Below are positions 56,539 through 64,000 of a stretch of DNA of 64,000 nt, piece by piece. This stretch comes from Endothia cerciana. Taxonomy: Eukaryota > Ascomycota > Sordariomycetes > Diaporthales > Cryphonectriaceae. Numbering within the stretch: position 1 is the stretch's first letter; each line of letters opens with the position of its first letter. The stretch is taken from the NCBI GenBank assembly GCA_026119935.1, contig JALRMH010000011.1, forward strand, positions 248,001-312,000, written 5' to 3'. The translations under genes and the position numbers were made by a program. The notes beneath the pieces were generated by a model. That model worked only from the letters and a program-made list of their open reading frames with translations. It had not been told where the DNA came from and made no database searches.

Positions 56539-57847
56539 TCACTGCTCCTCAGGCAGCTGCTGAGCGTCCTGCTCCAGGTCCGGATCATCGGGATCGCCAT
56601 CGTTTTCATCGTCGTCTCTCTCAGGATGCTGCCCCAGCAGGATATCCTCGCTGCCCTGCCACTGAGGTGGTGGTCCGGGTAATGCACTATCGTCGTCTTC
56701 CTGCCAGCCATATTCGTCGTCCTCGCTGTCTGGGACTTCGAAGCCCGCCTCATCAAGCTTGCGCTTCTGAGCCGGACCATAGGATATCGCACCCACTGGT
56801 TGAGTCCCATCGTAGTCCACGGGTACCAGACCTGTCTAGTACCTATCAGCATAAGAAGGTCCGACTCAGCAGGGGCGGTGTGACCAACCGATTCAATGTC
56901 AAAAGCGTATACCTTCTCTAGCGCCCCAGGTGTCACCTTGCCGTTGACCTTCTGTATTGCAACGAGGCGCGCGCCGAATACTTGGCCCTCACGCCACACC
57001 CAGTCTCGGAAAAGCGCAACCCTCGTCGCGATCCCTTGTTCCCATACGCTGGCATTAACGGCTGGGATCAGAGTCGCGGCTCTTTCCGCCTGCATTCGTG
57101 TAGCGCATTGTGTAAGAACGACTACTGCAGCATTACGAGTCGCGGCTAACTTCTGTAAGGCATTCACAATGTAGTGAAGGAGCTGGATTCGTCTCGACGA
57201 TGGAGAAGGACCTGCGGCTGTGAGCAAATCAGTCTCAGCGTGGCGCAAGTAGACACACTCCTACTGTTACCCTTGATACCCGCTTTCAGAGCGTGCATTC
57301 GTGGAAATGCATGATTGATTAGGGCGGACGGCGAGTCGACAACGATGAGAGCCGTGTCCGTGGGGAGAGCTGACTGGGTCGGCCTGCAAAGCAAGGCAAC
57401 GAAGTGAGCCAGACTTGGACAGCAATAGTGGATCAACTTGCTCAGAGGATCAGATGGCGCGCTGTCCTCCTCAACATCTGCACCAGTGCAGAAATCCGTG
57501 AATCGATCTTGACAGACGGGTTGGAAGCAGTCGACCCAGACAACACTCTTGCCACCACGTAGCACATTCGCAGCCGCTTGAACCCTGCGGACTGGTCAGG
57601 CACCGGCACCTTCCACTCCCATCGGTGGCATTTCGACTCACCCAAGGGCAGTCTTGCCCACGCCAGGCGGACCCCAGAGCTCCGTGACCTGGCCCTTGGA
57701 GAAGCCGCCCTTCACATCTGCTGCAGGTGGCGCGTCTGCGGTGCTCCCTGTCAAAGCCTGATCGAGGTCAGGCAGGCTGGTTGACACGAATGGGGCAACG
57801 TCCCCGTTCAATTCATCCAGTGCCTGTGCTGCTGAGACAGTAGGCAT
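56539..57847 (-). CDS. Rad51-paralogue recombination protein, Rad55-like
   Basis: Four exons, complement(join(56539..56835,56889..57217,57271..57584,57642..57847)), 381 aa. A RecA-type core is seen: FVSTSLPDLDQAL, Walker A ELWGPPGVGKTALG, VVWVDCFQPV, Walker B TALIVVDSPSALI, and RNAAVVVLTQCATRMQAE. The C-terminal 90 residues are acidic and hydrophilic. The pattern resembles fungal Rad55/Rhp55 proteins, mediators that help Rad51 load on single-stranded DNA. Introns are 53-57 bp. Two borders are uncertain: at exon 3 the acceptor may be CACAG (57218) or, six bases later, CCGCAG; the last intron uses a weak GTTGGT donor and CTAG acceptor, chosen because VYAFDIES then joins TGLVPVDYDGT. It is the only intact-looking gene in the right 12 kb. 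Confidence 0.78.
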
Positions 57848-60800
57848 CCTGTCTATCGAAAAGGTAAGCGTGTGGTGTTAACGTCGATATGAACGATACT
57901 CACGCGTCGAGGGTAAATCAAAGCTGCCGACGACATCATGGCCGTGTCTTGCGTGGTAATCCATGGCTCATGACAACATTGAAAATGTCTTTTTTGAAAA
58001 GGACAGGAATTCTGGTTGTGCATACGAGTCGGCTTGAAGTCGAGAGGAATGACTTGCCTGCTTTGTCTTTCCGAAGTCGGACGGTTGAAAGCGATGTCAA
58101 CCGTACAATTGACGCACCTGGGGAAAGCGTGACTTACTATGCAGATGTGGGGTATTTACATCTCTTAGCAAGCTCCCACCCCATCTCATCACCACTCGAC
58201 AAACATTATTTCCAGGAAAGTAGCCGCCCAGGTCAGAGCACTGTATTAAGATTTCTTCCGGTATGGCTTCTTTTCATTGTGCTCAATGCCAGCAGGGTGC
58301 AAGCTCGGTTTGGTATGCTTCACCCCGAGCGAACAGGGGGCAACTGAACAACAACCCGCTGGCCAGGACGTCTACCAGAGTCAATACCCCATGTGTCCGG
58401 AGACCGGAATATTCCACTGATCCAAAAGGTTACGGATCATGGTGGATTATTTCTCTCGGCGATTGTCATATTCGTATTCCCCCGCGAGGACGCCTAAGCG
58501 CGGGGCGCAGCTGCTCCAAGATAACGGGTAGGCGCTGCGAAATTACGGTCGATAGCCGGTGAAGAGCGTGGGGGTTTCGACTCCCCCCCATTTGAGCTCG
58601 TCTCGTCTCACAAGAATGTGTCTGGGTGGCCTCATGATCACAGCAGGAGAGTCACGTGTGCGATATTCTGCTCAACTGACTGTTGTCTCGCACCTGGGGC
58701 GGTGGACGGGTCGCAACTGCAAGTTGCCGTTAAGGGCATCCATGGGACCAGGTTAATACGAGAATATCAGCGGCTCAGGTGAATATTCCCGGGTGCAGAG
58801 TGCCAGAAAGGAGAGGACGGATGGCCTTGAGGGGCAGACTTGCATGATGACCATCCAGAACCCCCGTCCAGGATGCAACATTCCCACACCCCGCAGGCTG
58901 GAAACCCCTGAAGATGAACCCTTGACAGAATCTGGGGTTCGCAAGCCTCATCTTCTTGGTCACCGTCAGACCACACACCACCTGCCTCTGCGGAGTGCGA
59001 GACCTCCTATCTGTACTCCCGTGCACCGGCGCACTGAGTGTAGCTGTTTCAGAGCACCCAGGCACCAGTTCCCCTTGGTGAGCCCAGAGACACAGTGACT
59101 CATGAGACTGCTCGACGCGCCCGGGAAGCCCTCCGCAAGGCTGCACTACCCTCTTGAGGTGGCCGTGCCATTCAAGGCTACAAGGGATACGTATCGCATC
59201 ACCCGTCGGGAATCCTCCGAGGCTCTGCTGCAAGACTGCAAGGGTCCACGGATGGTGCGGGATGGCACCCCGGGGGCCCTCGCAGGATGCAGCTTTGATG
59301 CGAGCAAATCCCTTCAGCAGCTTCAACGTCGGTCGCGAGAGATGACAGGTCGGCAGCATAGGATCTGACCAGGTCCAGATATCCAGACCTCTCCGTTCAG
59401 GCCTCTGATCGGTCCTGGTTGGATTCGGGCGACTACTGCCACCCCTTGCCGATCAGAGCATAGCAAGGCTGGGGGTTGTGGAAGCCGGGAAATTTCACCG
59501 AAAACACAAAATGTGTTGTCGCTTGGTCTTGGCCACGAGAGGCGGCCTGTTTCGCCCAAGTTCCGAGGGAACAACAGAAGGGGCCCCAGGGTGGGTCAAC
59601 CTCAAGCAGCCGTGCTTCAAGGGAGAAAAACCGGCAAACCCGCAGAAGCCCTGGAATTCGATTCGTACCCGGCTGGGAAGCCAGATACGAGCCATGCCTA
59701 TCCCCGGATCCGGCGCGGGAGGAAGCTTCAGAGCAGTTGACGGGGCTGACAATGCAAGGGACGGAGGGACGGCCATTATGCGCCAATCCTCGTAATGTAC
59801 AAGCGCCCCCCAGCTATCCACCCGAGTAGAGCCGAGAGAGCTTGGAGATCCACGGGCAGTGGCGTCGCTGTCAAGATCCGCGTATCGTCCTTGCATTTAT
59901 ATTGGGCCTGCCACCCTGTGTCGTGATTACATCCCAACAGCCTGGCAGGCCGCCCCTCCAGCTGTGAAGTTCCAGAGATGTGAGTGCGGCGTCTTCAGCC
60001 TTTTGGCCCCTGTGGATCAGTATTCAGGCTCTGAATGACACTACAAGATCATGTGAACTTTCGAGAAAACTTCGGAGTCAAAGAGTCCGTGGTACGGTGC
60101 AGAGCTGCCATGTTCTAGCCCCCAACACATTCGGGCAGGTCTCGGACCGCGAGTATCAGGGCGAAAAACTGGACAGGTGCTCAGAATTGCCAGAGCGCCC
60201 CACGTCCACGGGGACTTTGACGCTTGGCCGGACCTAGGCGAAGGAAGCACTGTGGAGCCCCGCCTGCTCTGGTAAATTGCTAAACTGGGGAAATCTGTGG
60301 TCCTTGCCCCCAACGGCGCCAGGCAATGGTCTCTTGGCTACGTGAACGTGGCTCGAGGCTGAAAAGGAGGGTAACGTGGCTGCCGCGGGCCTCCTGCCTC
60401 AGTGGTGATTTGGAATTGCACAATCGATGTGTGATTAGGGTATGATAAGTTTCCAGTGAAATATCGGGGCGAGCGGCCACGGCCGGTGCCCAGCCAAAAG
60501 CAATTTCGCCAGCACACTCGCCGAAGCTATGATTTCTGTCAAGACGCGACGTAGTCACGAGACCCAAGTCCATGCAAAGAATGTTCGAGGACCATGGGAC
60601 TGATCCGCTTGACTCGCAGGCTCATGACAGGCATGCAAGACTCATTGGAGATGCAACAGAAGGTCCAGGCCAAGATCTCGATATCAAATCAAGGCGAGAG
60701 GCAGTTCAGCACGTTCCCCCTCAGGCCCGGCCATTCCGTTTCAGGCAGTTCCGAGCTTGTGGCTGAGGGTATGCAACCTTTCTGGGACACTCTGCACTGG

Positions 60801-63490
60801 AGCCGCCAGGCTTTGGGCCAGCTCCCCGCAAATGAGTTAGAAGCCCGTGGGTAGATCGTTGGGTGGGAGGACGGTTGCGCCATCCCTTCACATGTCAGCC
60901 TCCTTACCATGGACGACCGCAGTGAAGCCTCCCCCTCCTATAAAATAAAAATAAGATAACGGAGACACAAAAACCCAGAGACTGGTTTGCATGCCGAGCA
61001 TCAAAATTTTCGCTATTTTAGTCTTCATGCACAAGCTGAGCTACGGCACAGAAACTCCAGACCAGAGAGTAGCTTGGAAGGACTTTTGACATATGCTTCC
61101 GAAATGCGACCGTTTGCAATCCATACATGACGACATGTTCCGGAGCATATCAACCAAACAAACCTTGAGTCGGATAGCAAACTGAACTGTGTATGCTCCC
61201 GCTGGAGAGGATCGAGCCTGTTTAATGGTCAGAAAGTCAAGTTCAGGGACTAGACCGCTCCAAATTTTTCCAGATCGTGGGCTACAACGCCGTCGTGATT
61301 AGACTCAGATCGCAACAAAGGCTGGCGCGGCCCAGCGCCGGGATAGAGCCGACGGCGCTGGTGCGAGTTCCGTCTTCTTGTACAGACATAGTATCTGAGG
61401 CGGACCGAGCAGGAACATTGGCTGACGTGCTGGGGGACCGAAAAATCCTGCCGCGGTCGACGTGCTACCACGGTACATTGTAGTCGGAATTCGCAGTACG
61501 TACGGATCCGCACATACTATGGTACCATAGCACTGCTTTATTTCCAGGTTGACAAGGCCGAGGTTTCGGCGAGGGGCCGTCGTTGGCAGTTGGTCTTGGG
61601 GTCCTCTCTGGCCCCATTTCAGCCTGATTGTGACAGGGAGCTAAGCCCCCTCGGGTAGTAGTTCTTATCTTTCTGGCCTCGCACGAGGATTTCCCGGAGC
61701 GTGCATGCCTGAGAGCAGACTAGGTAGACTCCCCCACGTTCTCCCCCCAGGGCCCGCGCCGACCTGCTCCATTGATCGTTTTAGGTTCATGTCTCGCCTC
61801 GGCAGCTGTTGCTGAAGCATGAAGGCTGCCGGCAAAGCTGCTGCCCGGGAGGCCTTACCGTGAGATTGCTGGCTAGTGATCGGAAGAACGGGCGGCATTA
61901 CAAAAATATTGCGTGGGAAAAAGAGGACCCTTTTTTCTTTCCTTTGGGGGGGGGGGGGCGGGGGGGTTGGTCAAAGCTGACGACGAAGCTGATGAGCGAG
62001 CAGACTGCGTCACCAATCTGGGGTAGAACCGGCCTCCCCCGACCCCGTCCTCCGGCTTCGTTGGGCTTCTGGAGACCCCACACTCCACAAACCCTCAGGC
62101 GGTCGTGTGCGTTTGATCTGATGATTGTGGTGCGCAGAATGTGCAGGAACAACGTGTTCCTTTCGGCCTGTGCAGATTGTGAGCGACACGGCGACCACGT
62201 AGACTGATAAAAGGCGTCCCCCACGAGAGGAGGCTTGAGGGCTTGTCCGCCACGTCCGGCCAGCACGGGGGCCAGCGATGTTCACCGGAACGTGTTCTTT
62301 TTACAGCTGGAACTTCTCGTGGCACCTCTTATTTCGCAATCTCGTTGAGGGGTGTCGCAATGTCCGCCTGGCCGGATAAAGTGGATGAAGGCGGTCGAGA
62401 TGTCACATAAGATCCCGCGCCTCTCAGCTGCCCCGGGCCGTCTGGGGTAGGGGGGGTCAGAGAGATTGGGCGGGTGACCTGTCGTTGACGGCGGCATCGA
62501 TGGGTGATCGACGCCCAATCAACCAGACGTTCCTCAGCCTCTGCTGAGTACCTGACACCGCTAAGAGAGGCTAGGCGGCTGCCATAGCCGCGCCTGTCGT
62601 GCGCTCGCTCGTCTTGCCCATGGCAAGGCTTTGCGGATTCTAGCCTAGCATGATATTAGGGAACGGTCGCCGGTCAGGATCGTGGGATCCACCGCCTTGC
62701 CTCATCAAGCCATGACACTAAATGCCTTGGCCCATGGGGGGAGTAATGGTCTTCCGAGCCTCGCAGCCGTCCAAGGGGGCCCAGCAAGAAGCGTTCCTCT
62801 GGCCAGTGGTCCTCTCCACGGGGAACGGAATGGATACTCTTTGTACCCCGGATTGTGACGATCCTGGGATGATCATGGCCTGATCCGGGCTGATGAGATG
62901 GGAGAGAGGCAGAGAGGGAGAGATGCTGTTGGCGTACGCTATTAGGGATGCTGTCTCACAAGTATGTAATCGATCGTATATAGCTGCGAGTATGATATGT
63001 TGCCGACCTGACACGACCACCCCCCTGATTATTTGATTCGACGCACACACCCCCTCCCCCCTCTCCTCTACACAGTACCTGTGTGATTCCCATCATGTGT
63101 TAATTGCATAGTAGTAAGACCTCATTTCTTGTTTGGGTAGTAGTGTCAGCCACCTGGGCACCTCACCTACTTGAAAAAAAGATCGTGACTGGCCCTTAGC
63201 GCCCCATTTTTTAGGTTGACCCGGGTGACGGGATGGATGCTTGGCCCTCCCTCCCTCCCTCCCTCTTCTCCCTCAGGTGCTTCCTGGTCCTGCTCCTACT
63301 CCTGCCGCAGTCCCGACGTCCCTTGGATCCCCCACCCACCAGCCCGCACGCCTCCACATGTCCCTCCCTGGCCCGCCTCTGCCCTTCGCCCTTGTCAGGG
63401 GGGCCCTTTCAGGGGTCCTCCCCACCAGAATCTCTGTTTAAAGTGGCCTTTTGTGGGTCCGGCCGCACACCAACTCTGCAGCCCCAGCGT
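57848..63490. other. Long gene-poor region
   Basis: 5.6 kb upstream of the Rad55-like gene. Base composition stays GC-rich, so this is not a strongly RIP-mutated block. G-run at 61946-61966. Frames up to 194 codons (58775-59359, minus) have no domain likeness and overlap others. A T-arm-like hairpin at 58569-58589 is not part of a tRNA. No transposase, reverse transcriptase or long terminal repeat was recognised by eye. Confidence 0.45.
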
Positions 63491-63493
63491 GCC

Positions 63494-63530
63494 CAGGTAC
63501 ATACCCGGGTACCCAGGTACCCAAGTACCA
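63494..63530. repeat. GGTAC/GTACC-rich short repeat cluster
   Basis: Within 37 bases the palindromic tetramer GTAC occurs five times (aggtacatacccgggtaccc, aggtacccaagtacc), mostly as GGTACC or GTACC. Upstream of a probable gene start beyond the window. Confidence 0.7.
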
Positions 63531-63639
63531 GCCCCCCAGCCTAGGTCGCAGAGCGCTGAACCCCGTCCCATTACGTGCTGGAACTGGATCTGACCCGCTG
63601 AGGAGCTGGAGAGGGACGAGAAAAAGCCGCCTGCTGTTT

Positions 63640-64000
63640 TAAAAAGATCTCGGCTCCCTCCTCCTACCCGCAAAGCCCACCTCTGCGTCTTTCCTCTGAA
63701 ATTCATGACGCCCACCGCTTCCCCAGATTTTCTTCCCCAACCTGCCAGCCAACAGTCAATAAACCTCCTGCCAACCCAGCCAGTGCCTGCACACCGGCAC
63801 CAATCCAGCAGTACAACAAAAGACACAACCATCCCCTCTGCTTGGCGATCGCCCTCAACTGAACTGGACGTTATCGCTATCTCCACCCATCTCCGGATCG
63901 GCTTTTCGAGATAAGGCCCCCCCCCCTCCCCACCGCCGAACACTTCAGACCCTGCGACCGACCTCTTTCCTGCCCAAAGGTGCAGGCTACCTGTCGTGTA
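63640..64000 (+). promoter_or_regulatory. Probable promoter end / 5' leader of a gene beyond the right edge
   Basis: The last 360 bases are strongly C/A/T-biased on the plus strand (ctccctcctcctacccgc, aacctgccagccaacagtc, accatcccctctgcttgg), the usual look of fungal leaders. No long ORF begins here. Direction is inferred from the pyrimidine bias only. Confidence 0.35.

Noticed and set aside
58569..58589. Hairpin gggggtttcgactccccc looking like a tRNA T-arm
   Set aside because: No matching acceptor, D or anticodon arms upstream or downstream, and the loop/stem register has a mismatch at the closing pair.
58775..59359. 194-codon minus-strand frame
   Set aside because: No recognisable domain; overlapped by several other frames of similar quality; treated as chance.
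57848..63490. RIP-mutated transposon block
   Set aside because: The region is not AT-rich and shows no excess of TA-rich, stop-laden sequence by eye; no transposon protein motifs found.
1..64000. CRISPR array, telomere repeats or bacterial-type operons
   Set aside because: No regularly spaced direct repeats and no TTAGGG runs; all genes have eukaryotic structure with introns.

Overview
This is nuclear DNA of a filamentous ascomycete fungus, most likely a Sordariomycete. The basis is the short introns (mostly 51-100 bp) with CTGAC/CTGAT branch motifs, GC-rich coding sequence, the CT/CA-rich leader at the right end, and gene types such as fungal LYC1, Mtr10, FucP-type MFS and the DUF7102-like protein. 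I did not identify the species. Exon structures were worked out by hand from reading frames, GT-AG (twice GC-AG) borders and family knowledge; none has transcript support.

The left 51.9 kb is mainly an ordinary gene-dense arm, in order: the end of a WRAP53/Swt21-like WD40 gene (+); a two-exon gene with a degenerate XPF-like domain (-); LYC1-type acetyltransferase (-); CCT1 (-) divergent from cytosolic prolyl-tRNA synthetase (+); a cytochrome P450 (-); the importin MTR10 (-) divergent from SmE (+); 5-formyl-THF cyclo-ligase (-) divergent from an OPT oligopeptide transporter (+); a GNAT acetyltransferase (-) divergent from an ABCF ATPase (+), which runs tail to tail, 28 bp apart, into a lipid kinase (-); TRM1 (-); a FucP-like sugar transporter (-); a BTB-bromodomain protein (-); mitochondrial FOL1 (HPPK-DHPS, -); nitronate monooxygenase (+); the ArfGAP GLO3 (-) divergent from TIM21 (+).

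Two stretches are different in kind. Between the BTB-bromodomain gene and FOL1 (about 41.7-44.5 kb) lie two damaged reading frames, one of them a multi-exon gene whose start resembles the N-terminal domain of fungal STAND proteins and which is broken by a single TAG and a later frame change. To the right of TIM21 (51.9-64 kb) the DNA is almost empty: one decayed frame near 53 kb, one intact-looking Rad51-paralogue (Rad55-like) gene at 56.5-57.8 kb, and low-complexity tracts. The last 350 bp look like the leader of a gene that starts beyond the window.

Functional themes are housekeeping: protein folding and translation (CCT1, ProRS, TRM1, ABCF), nuclear import and splicing (MTR10, SmE), mitochondrial import and folate metabolism (TIM21, FOL1, FAU1-type cyclo-ligase), and recombination (XPF-like Zip2/SHOC1 candidate, Rad55-like). 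I see no secondary-metabolite cluster, intact transposon, tRNA gene or CRISPR array. The strongest leads are the XPF-like protein, the BTB-bromodomain fusion with a replaced acetyl-lysine Asn, the broken STAND-like gene, and two GC-AG introns.
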